In this document: in pieces, positions 34,402 through 42,734 of the stretch
Layout: the number at the start of each line of letters is the position of its first letter
How positions within the stretch are numbered: position 1 is the first letter of the stretch
NCBI GenBank assembly: GCA_964573395.1
Contig: CAZNJI010000005.1
Coordinates: forward strand, 1 to 64,000
DNA length: 64,000 nt
Direction of reading: 5' to 3'
Source: DATIBQ01 sp964573395
GTDB lineage: Bacteria > Patescibacteriota > Minisyncoccia > Phycocordibacterales > UBA9973
Program-made: the position numbers and the translations under genes
The notes under the pieces: generated by a model
What the model was told of the DNA's origin: nothing
The model's input: the letters and a program-made list of their open reading frames with translations, nothing else
Database searches by the model: none

Positions 34402-35535
34402 ATGAAGAAAGAAACAGAATTAGCAGAAGAAAAAGATGCTGCGGTTGAAGCCGAAGCTGAAGAAACGTCAAAGGAGCTTGAACGGCCGAAAGTTGAAGAC
34501 CTGGTTGAAGGTCCGGTGATTGCCGTTGAAAAAGCGGCGGTCTACATCGACCTTAAGCCATTCGGCACCGGTATCATCTATGGGCGCGAATTTATCAGCG
34601 CTCGAGACCTGATCAAGAAGATCAACGTCGGCGACCTAGTGAAAGCAAAAGTAGTCGACGTTGAAAACGATGACGGTTACATCGAACTTTCCCTGAAAGA
34701 AGCGAAACAGGCGCTCATCTGGAGCGAAGCTGAAAGGGCGATCAAAGCCAAAACGGTCTTTGAGCTTGCCGTCAAAGAAGCAAACAAAGGTGGCGTTATC
34801 GTTGAATGGCAAGGCGTGCAGGGATTTCTTCCCGCTTCGCAGCTGAAGCCGGAAAACTATCCCCGAGTGGAAGACTCCGATAAGGATAAGATTCTGCAAG
34901 AGCTCAAAAAAATCATCGGCAAGAAGCTTGCCGTTACCATCATTTCCGCATCTCCGAAAGAAGGAAAACTCATCTTCTCTGAAAAGGAATCAAACCCTGA
35001 AGAGCGCCAGGAAATTATCGGCAAATATAATGTCGGCGACGAGCTTGATTGCGAAGTAACGGGCATTGTCGACTTCGGCGTCTTCTTAAAGATTGAAGAA
35101 GGGCTCGAAGGGCTCGTGCATATTTCTGAAATCGACTGGGGGCTTGTTGAAGATCCGCGAAGCATGTTCAAACTCAAAGACAAGGTTCGCGCAAAGATCA
35201 TCGACATCAAAGACGGAAAGATCTCTCTTTCTATCAAGGCCTTGAAGGAAAACCCTTGGAAGGACTACGAAGGCAAGATCAAGAAAGGCGATGTCGTGAA
35301 AGGAATCGTCATCAAGTACAACAAGCACGGCGCGCTCGTTTCCATCAAGGAAGGAGTTGCTGGATTGGTGCACCACTCGACCTTTGGCTCAGACGAAAAG
35401 TTGCGCGAAACGCTGCAGCTTGGAAAAACATACACCTTTACGGTAACGCTTTTTGAACCGAAAGAGCATCGCATGACGCTCGTCTACGGAGAACAGAAAG
35501 ATCTTCCGGAAGAATTGAAAGAAAAAGAAGTGTAA
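34402..35535 (+). CDS. rpsA: 30S ribosomal protein S1-like, four S1 domains
   Basis: S1 binds mRNA and helps translation initiation. After an acidic N-terminus, four S1 (OB-fold) domains follow at about residues 34-105, 117-190, 205-272 and 290-360. The third is the most typical, with GDELDCEVTGIVDFGVFLKIEEGLEG read in parts, then LVHISEIDW. At 377 aa it is the short four-domain form found in Gram-positives and CPR. The leader from 34189 is over 200 bases and holds hairpins at 34330-34390. A terminator shared with pth follows. Confidence 0.92.
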   Translation: MKKETELAEEKDAAVEAEAEETSKELERPKVEDLVEGPVIAVEKAAVYIDLKPFGTGIIYGREFISARDLIKKINVGDLVKAKVVDVENDDGYIELSLKEAKQALIWSEAERAIKAKTVFELAVKEANKGGVIVEWQGVQGFLPASQLKPENYPRVEDSDKDKILQELKKIIGKKLAVTIISASPKEGKLIFSEKESNPEERQEIIGKYNVGDELDCEVTGIVDFGVFLKIEEGLEGLVHISEIDWGLVEDPRSMFKLKDKVRAKIIDIKDGKISLSIKALKENPWKDYEGKIKKGDVVKGIVIKYNKHGALVSIKEGVAGLVHHSTFGSDEKLRETLQLGKTYTFTVTLFEPKEHRMTLVYGEQKDLPEELKEKEV

Positions 35536-35537
35536 CA

Positions 35538-35570
35538 AATTAAAAAACCACTCAAGAGAGTGGTTTTTTA
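35538..35570. terminator. Bidirectional terminator between rpsA and pth
   Basis: AAAAACCACTC/GAGTGGTTTTT stem with a 4-base loop and A/T tracts on each side. Confidence 0.88.
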
Positions 35571-36146
35571 ATTGTATTCATTCATGGTTTCTTCCGGTGA
35601 ATGCGTGAGGCGAAAAGTAAGCGCTCGTACCGATTTTTCTATTCCCTCCTTCAGCCCGTCTTGTTCCATCGGGGTAAAATCATCAAGCAAGAATTTTTCG
35701 AAACCGTCCGGCGGAGCGATGCGGGGCAAAAGCGCTTCATGTATCGGCCGCACCCCTATCCGAACCCTGAAAAAATGTGGATGCCCCAGGTGGTCGATTA
35801 TTGATTGCAGGCCGTTGTGCCCGCCGCCCCCTCTTCCGAATGAACACTTAACGGTACCGAGCGGAATGTCGATATCATCGTACATAACCGCAAGCATTGC
35901 GTCAGGAAACTCTCTCGTAAGCTTCGCGGCTGTTTCTCCGGAATGGTTCATGAACGTTTCCGGCTTTGCCGCTATTACCGAAACGCCCGCAATCGCTCCC
36001 TTCCAAATTTTTGCCTGATAGATTTTGTCTGGTGAAAATTCCCCTCCAACGCCTTCGATAAGCGCATCAAGGGCCATAAAGCCGCTGTTGTGCCGGTTGT
36101 GCGCATAGGACGCACCTGGATTACCGAGACCGATGAAAATATGCAT
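35568..36146 (-). CDS. pth: Peptidyl-tRNA hydrolase
   Basis: Pth frees tRNA from prematurely released peptidyl-tRNA. The start MHIFIGLGNPG, the catalytic His in HNRHNSGFMALDAL, KPETFMNHSG, VMYDDIDIPLG and RGGGGHNGLQSII are diagnostic. The length is 192 aa. A longer frame of 64 more codons exists upstream, but it has no homology-like features, and TACAGT lies 10 bases before this ATG. It converges on rpsA. Confidence 0.95.
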   Translation of the reverse strand: MHIFIGLGNPGASYAHNRHNSGFMALDALIEGVGGEFSPDKIYQAKIWKGAIAGVSVIAAKPETFMNHSGETAAKLTREFPDAMLAVMYDDIDIPLGTVKCSFGRGGGGHNGLQSIIDHLGHPHFFRVRIGVRPIHEALLPRIAPPDGFEKFLLDDFTPMEQDGLKEGIEKSVRALTFRLTHSPEETMNEYN

Positions 36147-36503
36147 ATGCTCCATCACTGTATCAGAAGATATAAAACATGGACAAGAGCACGCCAGAAG
36201 GAAATCCGAGTGTGTTCGCTCCGTGAAATGCTTTTCTCGCCCCAGACCTACCCCCGCCTGCTCGAAAAATATTTCACTTCGCTCAACAAAAACGTGCCTT
36301 TTCGAAAGAGATAATTTTTCTAGCGAGCGCAGTCTCAACGCGGAAAGAGCATCTCGCAGGCGGGTAGCCGAGGGCTAGCAAAAAATTCACGAGAATTTTA
36401 TTGCGTGCTCTTTCCGCGTTCGAGATAAGTGAGCCTTCATTTTGGCATCTTCTAAGGCGATTGCAGGCAACCCGTCTTTGTAATACAATCTGGCTACTTA
36501 TAT
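36147..36503. other. Intergenic region with two inverted repeats
   Basis: No gene is supported. GTGAAAT/ATTTCAC arms lie around 36223-36275, and a longer nested inverted repeat at 36334-36423. A promoter for lepB follows: TTGCAG, 17 bp, TACAAT, ending 14 bases before the ATG. Confidence 0.6.
36334..36423. repeat. Long nested inverted repeat
   Basis: AACGCGGAAAGAGCA (36337-36351) and TGCTCTTTCCGCGTT (36406-36420) pair perfectly over 15 bp. Inside lie the hairpins TAGCC/GGCTA and AAAATTC/GAATTTT. Confidence 0.85.
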
Positions 36504-37082
36504 ATGAATGAAGCTCCCCAGTATCCTCGAGAGTCGAAGTTTCGGGCATTCGTCGAAGGAGCGCTGTATTTTTTGAGTGCTTTTGCGCTCGCGCTTTTGA
36601 TTCAAACCTACGTTGCCCGACCGTTCATCGTCAACGGCCAATCAATGGATCCGACTTTTTCGGACGGCGAATATTTGATCGTCGATGAAATTTCGTACCG
36701 ATTCAACGATCCGGCACGAGGAGACGTCGTGGTATTCCGAGCGCCTCCTACTCCAGAGAAATTCTTCATCAAGCGGATCATCGGCCTACCTGGAGAAACG
36801 GTAGAAATTAAAAATGGCATCATTACCATAAAAAACGATGAGTACCCGAAGGGTTTCGTGCTCAAAGAAGAATTCATTACACATCGATCGCATGACACGT
36901 ACCACACCACCGTACCCGATGGCGCCTACTTCGTCATGGGAGACAACCGCCAAGGAAGTTATGACTCGAGAAGCTGGGGAAGCCTTCCTGAAGAAAATCT
37001 TCGCGGGAAAGCGCTGGTGCGGCTCTTGCCCATCAAAAACATCGACTTCCTTCCAGGCAAGGTAGAGTACAGCGCGAATTAA
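36504..37082 (+). CDS. lepB: Signal peptidase I
   Basis: This membrane serine protease removes Sec and Tat signal peptides. One span at residues about 18-35 precedes box B NGQSMDPTF with the nucleophile Ser47, box C DEISYRF, box D RGDVVVF, FFIKRIIGLPGE with the general base Lys90, and box E GDNRQGSYDSRSWG. The length of 192 aa is normal for the Gram-positive-like form. The hisS start follows after 1 base. Confidence 0.96.
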   Translation: MNEAPQYPRESKFRAFVEGALYFLSAFALALLIQTYVARPFIVNGQSMDPTFSDGEYLIVDEISYRFNDPARGDVVVFRAPPTPEKFFIKRIIGLPGETVEIKNGIITIKNDEYPKGFVLKEEFITHRSHDTYHTTVPDGAYFVMGDNRQGSYDSRSWGSLPEENLRGKALVRLLPIKNIDFLPGKVEYSAN

Positions 37083-37083
37083 C

Positions 37084-38385
37084 ATGGAAAAGAAAAAGCA
37101 AAAAAAGAACGAGCCGCTTACCAGCCCGAAGGGAATGCGAGACATCATCGGCGATGATTACTATAAATTCCAAGGGTTTTTCGAAAAAGCCCAGGAGGTA
37201 GCCGTCTATTACGGCTTCAAGCCGATTGAAACGCCGATCCTCGAGCAAGACGAAGTGTTCACGAGCGGCATTGGCGCCGGCACCGACATCGTCGATAAGG
37301 AAATGTACACGCTTCGCACCAAAGGCGGCGACCATCTGGCGCTTCGCCCTGAAGGAACCGCCGGCGTGGTACGAAGCTACATCGAGCATGGCATGCAGAG
37401 CCTGCCGCAGCCGGTCATGCTCTATTATTTCGGCCCGTATTTCCGACACGACAAGCCGCAGCGCGGCCGCTATCGCCAGCTGTACCAATTCGGGCTTGAA
37501 GCGCTCGGAAGCGAAAAAAGCATCGTTGATGCTCTTCTGATTAAGGCGACCTATACCATTCTTGAAGAAGCAGGAGCGAAGAACCTTATTGTAGACATCA
37601 ACTCGCTCGGCGACAAAGAATCCCGCGCGCAATACACCAAAGAACTCGTTGCCTACTACAAAAAGTATGCAAATGCCCTTCCGACGGTCGACCGCGAACG
37701 ACTGAAAACGAACCCGCTCCGTATCCTCGATTCAAAAGAGCCGAAAACGATTGAAATCAATCAAGACGCTCCCGATGCGGTGAGCTGCCTAAACGCCGCG
37801 TCGAAAAAGCATTTCAAAGAAGTGCTCGAATATTTAGGCGAAATGAACATTCCCTACCAGATAAATAAAAATCTGGTCCGCGGCCTCTCGTACTATACGC
37901 ACACCATTTTTGAAATAATCGACACGACTACGGCTGAAGACGGCAGCGCACCGCTTGCCATTGCCGGCGGCGGCCGGTACGACCTCCTGGCAAAAGAGCT
38001 CGGCGCAAAGAAAGACGTGCCTGCAATGGGCGTTGGCATCGGGGTTGACCGCATCGTCGAATCTTCCTGGTACAAGAACTGCATGCCGCGCATCATGAAG
38101 AAGCCGAAAATCTACTTTATTCAAGTCGGCTTCGAAGCAAAACTGAAAAGCTTGAATGTGATTGAGATTCTTCGCAAGGCGCATATGCCCGTTATGCAGG
38201 CGCTCTCAAAAGACAGCCTTGCCGCCCAGCTTGCCGTTGCTGAAAAATCAGGCGTTCCGTACGTGCTTATTTTCGGCCAGAAAGAAGCGCTTGAACAATC
38301 GGTAATCGTTCGGCACATGGAAACTCGTTCGCAAGACACCGTTCGAATCGACAAACTGCTCGAATATCTCAAAAATTTGAAATAA
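37084..38385 (+). CDS. hisS: Histidyl-tRNA synthetase
   Basis: This class II synthetase shows motif 1 (SPKGMRDIIGDDYYKF), RPEGTAGVVRSYIE, motif 2 FGPYFRHDKPQRGRYRQLYQ, VRGLSYYTHTIFE (histidine A loop), and motif 3 with GVGIGVDRI. A C-terminal anticodon-binding domain ends the protein. The length of 433 aa is usual. It lies in the tight run lepB-hisS-def-fmt. Confidence 0.96.
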   Translation: MEKKKQKKNEPLTSPKGMRDIIGDDYYKFQGFFEKAQEVAVYYGFKPIETPILEQDEVFTSGIGAGTDIVDKEMYTLRTKGGDHLALRPEGTAGVVRSYIEHGMQSLPQPVMLYYFGPYFRHDKPQRGRYRQLYQFGLEALGSEKSIVDALLIKATYTILEEAGAKNLIVDINSLGDKESRAQYTKELVAYYKKYANALPTVDRERLKTNPLRILDSKEPKTIEINQDAPDAVSCLNAASKKHFKEVLEYLGEMNIPYQINKNLVRGLSYYTHTIFEIIDTTTAEDGSAPLAIAGGGRYDLLAKELGAKKDVPAMGVGIGVDRIVESSWYKNCMPRIMKKPKIYFIQVGFEAKLKSLNVIEILRKAHMPVMQALSKDSLAAQLAVAEKSGVPYVLIFGQKEALEQSVIVRHMETRSQDTVRIDKLLEYLKNLK

Positions 38386-38387
38386 TC

Positions 38388-38882
38388 ATGGGAGCCATCA
38401 TTCAGGAGCCGAATACCGTACTTCGCTCGGAGGCAGTTGCCGTTCCGCTTGATCAGATCGCCTCGCCGAAGATCAGAAAAATAATCGCGGACATGAAAGC
38501 GGCGCTTGCCGGAGAAGACGACGGCGTGGCACTTGCCGCTCCGCAGATTGGCGTATCGCTTCGCCTCTTCATTGTTTCAAAAAAAGCGATGAAGGACGCG
38601 ACTGACGATGTCGCATTCATCAATCCGACACTGGTTCGATTGGGAAAGAAAAAGAAGCTCGTTTCGGAAGGTTGTCTTTCCGTTCGGTGGAAATACGGCC
38701 AAGTAAAGCGTTCAGAAACTGCGACCGTTCGGGCGTACAACGAAGAAGGACATGAATTCGTCATGAGCGGCAGAGGCCTGCTGGCCCAAATTTTCCAGCA
38801 CGAAACCGACCACTTAAACGGCATTCTTTTCATCGACTCGGCAATTAACATAGCGGACATGCCGCCTGAAGAAACCACATGA
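38388..38882 (+). CDS. def: Peptide deformylase
   Basis: This metalloenzyme removes the N-formyl group from new proteins. Motif 1 GVALAAPQIG (with Val in place of the first inner Gly), motif 2 EGCLSV with Cys96 and motif 3 QHETDHLNG with His138, Glu139 and His142 form the metal site. The length is 164 aa. It overlaps fmt by 4 bases (ATGA), coupling the enzymes that add and remove formyl groups. Confidence 0.95.
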   Translation: MGAIIQEPNTVLRSEAVAVPLDQIASPKIRKIIADMKAALAGEDDGVALAAPQIGVSLRLFIVSKKAMKDATDDVAFINPTLVRLGKKKKLVSEGCLSVRWKYGQVKRSETATVRAYNEEGHEFVMSGRGLLAQIFQHETDHLNGILFIDSAINIADMPPEETT

Positions 38883-39721
38883 AGTACGCTTTCTTTGGAA
38901 CGCCAGCGGTAGCGAAAATCGCACTTGAAACGCTTATCGGTAAAAGGCTCGTTCCCCAACTGGTTGTTACGGCGCCCGATGCACCAAGCGGTCGAGGCCT
39001 GCGGCTTACCCCTTCGCCCGTAAAAACATTCGCACTAGAACAGCAGATTGCGGTTGCAACGCCTGAAAAAATAACCAAGGAGTTCATTGCCGAGCTTTCT
39101 GCGCAGGGCCCGTGGGATTTTTTTGTCGTAGTGGCATACGGAAAAATTCTTCCAGAATCGCTTCTTGCAATTTCAGCGCATGGAGTGCTGAACATTCACC
39201 CTTCGCTTCTTCCAAAATATCGCGGGCCGGCACCGCTTGAAAGCGTACTGCTCTCAGATGATACCGAAACCGGCGTTACTATCATGCTACTTGATACGGA
39301 AGTTGACCATGGCCCTGTGCTGGTGCAGGAACAATGGCCACTTCCGGAAACGGAAACATTTGAAACGCTCGCCGAAAAATCGTTTATTCGTGGCGGAGAA
39401 CTGATTGCGGAACTGGCGCCGAAACTTTTAGATAAAACAGTAACGCCTGCCGAGCAAGATCACGCCCAGGCAACATTCACTAAAAAATTCATCAAAGAAG
39501 ACGGCCTAGTACGTCTGGAAGAAACCCCGTGGGAATTATGGAAAAAATACCGCGCACTGCACCGGCGCCCGGGATTATATTTTTTTCATGAAAAAGAAGG
39601 AAAGAGCATGCGGATAAAAATAAAATCCGCCCGCTGGGAAGGCGGCAGATTCATCATTGAAACGGTTATTCCGGAAAACGGAAGACCGATACCGTTTGAA
39701 CGGCTCTACTATTTGCAATAG
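38879..39721 (+). CDS. fmt: Methionyl-tRNA formyltransferase
   Basis: Fmt formylates initiator Met-tRNA. The sequence has MKYAFFGTPAVA, APDAPSGRGLRLTPSPVK, the catalytic NIHPSLLPKYRGPAPLESVL, TGVTIMLLDTEVDHGPVL and a shortened C-terminal OB-like domain. At 280 aa it is about 30 residues shorter than E. coli Fmt. It is the last gene of the operon; a long inverted repeat follows at 39731-39825. Confidence 0.95.
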   Translation: MKYAFFGTPAVAKIALETLIGKRLVPQLVVTAPDAPSGRGLRLTPSPVKTFALEQQIAVATPEKITKEFIAELSAQGPWDFFVVVAYGKILPESLLAISAHGVLNIHPSLLPKYRGPAPLESVLLSDDTETGVTIMLLDTEVDHGPVLVQEQWPLPETETFETLAEKSFIRGGELIAELAPKLLDKTVTPAEQDHAQATFTKKFIKEDGLVRLEETPWELWKKYRALHRRPGLYFFHEKEGKSMRIKIKSARWEGGRFIIETVIPENGRPIPFERLYYLQ

Positions 39722-39730
39722 TGATGAGTT

Positions 39731-39825
39731 GACATACTGCAATCGAAAGCCTCACGCAAGGCGGGCAAGTCGAGCGGATCAAAAACGTACGAGCGTTTTA
39801 TGAGTGCTTTTGATTGCAGTATGTC
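39731..39825. repeat. Long nested inverted repeat after fmt
   Basis: GACATACTGCAATC (39731-39744) pairs perfectly with GATTGCAGTATGTC (39812-39825), and the stem extends inward with mismatches. An inner hairpin AAAACG/CGTTTT lies near 39783-39800. It sits between the convergent fmt and hpf genes and may act as a terminator, although no long T run follows. Confidence 0.8.
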
Positions 39826-39845
39826 GAATAAGTAGTAAACAGCTG

Positions 39846-40238
39846 CTATTTTCTTTTTCGGAAGCTGAAACTTTTAACCGAATTGTATCCTCCTCGCAGC
39901 ATTTCTTTTACGGCAAGCGCTCCCCGCTTCCAGAGCCGGCGTTCTTTGCCTTTGCTTGCGGTAATTTCGCGCTTCATTTCGTCTCGAATGTCGTCAATTG
40001 CCTCGTAGAGATCGGTTTTTTCAGAAACCGCACGATGCAAAGATCCGGCCGGGGTCGTAACGTTTACTTCAGCTCGGAAAATTTCTCCCGATTTATGATG
40101 ATTCGTGGTTTTTTCAAGCTCAACCGATACCTGGCTTTCTGCGCCAGCAAATTGCTCTAAGAAGGAAAGTCGCTTTTCGGTATAGTCCCGCAGCGCTTCA
40201 GTAAGATCTAAATTAGTCGATTTTATGATGATGTTCAT
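39846..40238 (-). CDS. hpf: Ribosome hibernation-promoting factor, short form
   Basis: The 130-aa protein has the HPF/YfiA beta-alpha-beta-beta-beta-alpha pattern: MNIIIKSTNLDLTEALRDYTEKRL, VSVELEKTT, FRAEVNVTTPAGSLHRAVSEKTDLYEAIDDIRDEMKREI, read in parts. It binds the 30S decoding region during stress. The tail of about 35 residues is basic and lacks the dimerisation domain of long HPF. A TACACT box lies about 45 bases before the start. Confidence 0.9.
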   Translation of the reverse strand: MNIIIKSTNLDLTEALRDYTEKRLSFLEQFAGAESQVSVELEKTTNHHKSGEIFRAEVNVTTPAGSLHRAVSEKTDLYEAIDDIRDEMKREITASKGKERRLWKRGALAVKEMLRGGYNSVKSFSFRKRK

Positions 40239-40316
40239 ACGATAAACTCTTTGATTATTACTGACCTTGCTATGCTTTCAGTGTAGCACGAGCTTAGAAA
40301 GTGAGAATGAAAGCAG

Positions 40317-41732
40317 TTACGCCGTCAGAATGAGCATCATGTTGGTGCTGCCGCTTTTGCCGAACGGAATTCCTGCCGTTGCCACGAAGTGCTCACCTTT
40401 TCCAAGTAACCCTTCTTTTACGAGAATCGGTCCGATTTCTTCGATTACTTCTCCCACGTATTTGAACTTTCTCATCTGAAACGGCTGGCAACCATACACC
40501 AGGGTTAATTGCCGAACCACTCGTTCGTGCGGCGTGAGCGCGATAATTGTCTGCTGCGGTTTGTAGCGCGCAATATTTTTCGGAGTTGAGCCAGTTTCGG
40601 TAAGCGCCACAATGTGCTTTGCCCGAATGTCTTCGGCATTGTGCACAACAGATGAACTGACCGAATCGATAATACTGTCGGTATGCACCTTGTGGCGGCG
40701 ATGCGTCCCAACACCGCTCTCTGCCTGCACGGCAACTCGCGCCATAACCGTTACCGCCTCAACTGGAAACTCACCAAGCGCTGTTTCTTCGGAAAGCATC
40801 ACCGCATCGGCACCATCAAAAATAGCGTTCGCCACATCTGAAATTTCAGCGCGGGTTGCTACCGGCGAGTGGATCATGCTCTCAAGCATCTGCGTTGCCA
40901 CGATAACCGGCTTTCCCACTTCGTTGCATTTGCGGACAATCATTTTTTGCACCGCGGGAACGTTTTCCGGGCCAATTTCAATTGCCAAATCGCCGCGAGC
41001 CACCATCACACCGTCTGCAGCCGCAATAATGGCATCAATGTGCGTAACCGCTTCCTGGGTTTCGATTTTTGCAATAACGAGCGCCTCTTTTTTTGCTTTC
41101 TGAATGAGCTTCTTCAGTCCTGTAATATCATCAGCCGTACGAACGAACGAAAGCGCAACGAAATCAACATTGTGCGAAAGCCCGAATGCTAAATCTTTTT
41201 TATCTTTGACAGTAAGCGCCGGAATCGAAAGGTACGCACCCGGAATGTTTACCCCACGGCGGCTTTTCGTTGCCCCTCCTACCAACACCCGCGTGTACAC
41301 ATCGGTGCCTACCACTTTTTCAACAACTAATTTCTTTTTTCCGTCATCAAGCATCAGTATAAGTCCGGGCTGTATGTCTTTTTGAATATGTGGGTAATTG
41401 AAGTACACCTTTTTCTCTGTTCCCGCGCACTTTTTTCCTGAAAGAATCAGTTCTTGTCCTTTCACGAGCATAACCGAACCTGCTTCAAAGTCTCCAATGC
41501 GGATTTTGGGCCCTGAAAGATCAAGCAGCATGCCAATTGGTTTTTTCTTCGCCTTGGCTACGGCCTGGATGGTTTTCATCTTCTTGCTGTGTTCATCGTG
41601 CGACCCGTGGCTCATGTTAATGCGGGCAACATTTAAGCCGGCATCAATCAGGTCTCCGAAAACCTCTTTGCCTTCCGAGGCTGGGCCAATGGTTGCGACG
41701 ATTTTTGTCTTTTTAAGCAAGTCGGGTTGCAT
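40317..41732 (-). CDS. pyk: Pyruvate kinase
   Basis: Pyk makes ATP and pyruvate from phosphoenolpyruvate. It has TKIVATIGPAS, NVARINMSHG, LDLSGPKIRIG, the catalytic-lysine region VIAKIETQEAVTHID, the metal-binding VARGDLAIEIG and SEETALGEFPVEAV. At 471 aa it has the B domain and a standard C-terminal domain. A TATACT box about 37 bases upstream overlaps the oppositely directed promoter of the next gene. Confidence 0.96.
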   Translation of the reverse strand: MQPDLLKKTKIVATIGPASEGKEVFGDLIDAGLNVARINMSHGSHDEHSKKMKTIQAVAKAKKKPIGMLLDLSGPKIRIGDFEAGSVMLVKGQELILSGKKCAGTEKKVYFNYPHIQKDIQPGLILMLDDGKKKLVVEKVVGTDVYTRVLVGGATKSRRGVNIPGAYLSIPALTVKDKKDLAFGLSHNVDFVALSFVRTADDITGLKKLIQKAKKEALVIAKIETQEAVTHIDAIIAAADGVMVARGDLAIEIGPENVPAVQKMIVRKCNEVGKPVIVATQMLESMIHSPVATRAEISDVANAIFDGADAVMLSEETALGEFPVEAVTVMARVAVQAESGVGTHRRHKVHTDSIIDSVSSSVVHNAEDIRAKHIVALTETGSTPKNIARYKPQQTIIALTPHERVVRQLTLVYGCQPFQMRKFKYVGEVIEEIGPILVKEGLLGKGEHFVATAGIPFGKSGSTNMMLILTA

Positions 41733-41781
41733 AATGTTTCTGTGTCTTGAAAAAGTGTTAAAAGAGTACTAGTATAGCGGC

Positions 41782-42096
41782 ATGACAAAAATAGTCAAAA
41801 TAAGCTTGGTATTTCTAGGGCTTTTCCTTACATTCCGGGCATTGCCGGCGGAAGCCCAGTATTACCCGTTCTATTACCAGCCGCAGCCATGTTGCCTCAG
41901 TTACGCCTGGCACGATCCGCTGACCACACTCAGCTACGCGCCATTTTACGGAGGCTACCCGCAATCATACGGATGGAATCAGCCATACCTTGGGAATGGT
42001 TTTGGAAACAACTTCGGCGGATGGGGCTACCCGGGATTTTCTTACGGAAACGGCGGATACTTCAACCTTGGCGCAAGCTTCGGTTTCGGCTGGTAG
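41782..42096 (+). CDS. Small secreted Gly/Tyr/Pro-rich protein
   Basis: The 104-aa product has a signal peptide ending LPAEAQ and a mature part rich in Tyr, Gly, Pro and Phe (YYPFYYQPQP, GGYPQSYGW, NGFGNNFGGWGYPGF). It has a single Cys pair CC. Such low-complexity proteins are often surface or wall components; the function is unknown. TAGTAT lies 6 bases before the ATG, and the same bases form the TATACT of the divergent pyk promoter. Confidence 0.72.
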   Translation: MTKIVKISLVFLGLFLTFRALPAEAQYYPFYYQPQPCCLSYAWHDPLTTLSYAPFYGGYPQSYGWNQPYLGNGFGNNFGGWGYPGFSYGNGGYFNLGASFGFGW

Positions 42097-42160
42097 AACG
42101 GTATCACAAACGATGCTATAATCATCGGGCATTTTTAAAATGCTTAGTTCTTTATGTATT

Positions 42161-42310
42161 AATATTCCCCTGTAGCTTGCGGTGGAGTGAGGCTTGGGAT
42201 GGGACCCAAGCTGCAAGACCTTTTGAGATAGAATTGAGCATGCGAAAATTATATCCAAAAGGTGTACAGCTCCTGTAAGGAGGTCGCCGAGGCGACTGCC
42301 TACCGCGTAA
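42161..42310. pseudogene. tRNA-Asn-like fragments
   Basis: Bases 42161-42177 repeat exactly the 17 bases at the 5' end of tRNA-Asn (AATATTCCCCTGTAGCT), and similarity fades after about 12 more. Near 42280-42307 the minus strand reads GCGGTAGGCAGTCGCCT, almost the D-arm to anticodon-stem segment of the same tRNA. No intact cloverleaf forms. The rest of 42097-42369 holds no gene. Confidence 0.5.
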
Positions 42311-42369
42311 CAATTTATTTTGGCAATCATTAATGATGGTTACCAAATAGAACGTTACAAAAAAAATAT

Positions 42370-42734
42370 TCCCCTGTAGCTCAGCGGTAGAGCAGTCGCC
42401 TGTAACATGAACAATGTTCAAATAGCAGCTTCCCGATCGAAAGACGGGTCGAAAAACGAAGTGAATTGACTGGAAATCCTGATCACACAGGATAATCAGC
42501 AGCCAAGCCCAGCCGTGAATCCAATAAGTTATTGAACTCACAACTGGGAAGGTTCAGAGACTATCTCGAAAGAGAGTACTCTCAGCCGTATTTTGTTTAT
42601 AAAAAAATACGGCTAGGCGGAAGCGCTTCGCACCTTCCCTTTTTATTAAGAATGGTGATGATATAGTCCATACCCGCAGTAATGCGAGAATATATGTAAG
42701 CGATTGGTCGTAGGTTCGAATCCTACCGGGGGAG
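42370..42734 (+). tRNA. tRNA-Asn (GTT) interrupted by a group I intron
   Basis: Exons 42370-42403 and 42697-42734 join to a 72-base tRNA with acceptor TCCCCTG/CGGGGGA, anticodon stem GTCGC/GCGAT and loop CTGTTAA, which gives GTT. The intron interrupts between U35 and U36. The discriminator is G and CCA is not encoded. The last bases GGGAG plus the next C form the attachment core of the integrated element. Confidence 0.92.
42404..42696 (+). ncRNA. Group I self-splicing intron
   Basis: The 293-base insert follows a U and ends in G, as group I introns do. It has the conserved core elements: a Q-like ATCAGCAGCCAAGCC near 42494-42510, R GTTCAGAGACTA at 42552-42563 and S GATATAGTCC at 42660-42669, with hairpins between them. 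It has no homing-endonuclease ORF. Confidence 0.9.

Noticed and set aside
36147..36338. N-terminal extension of pth by 64 codons
   Set aside because: Pth homologs begin at the IFIGLGNPG strand, and a -10 box sits 10 bases before the internal ATG.
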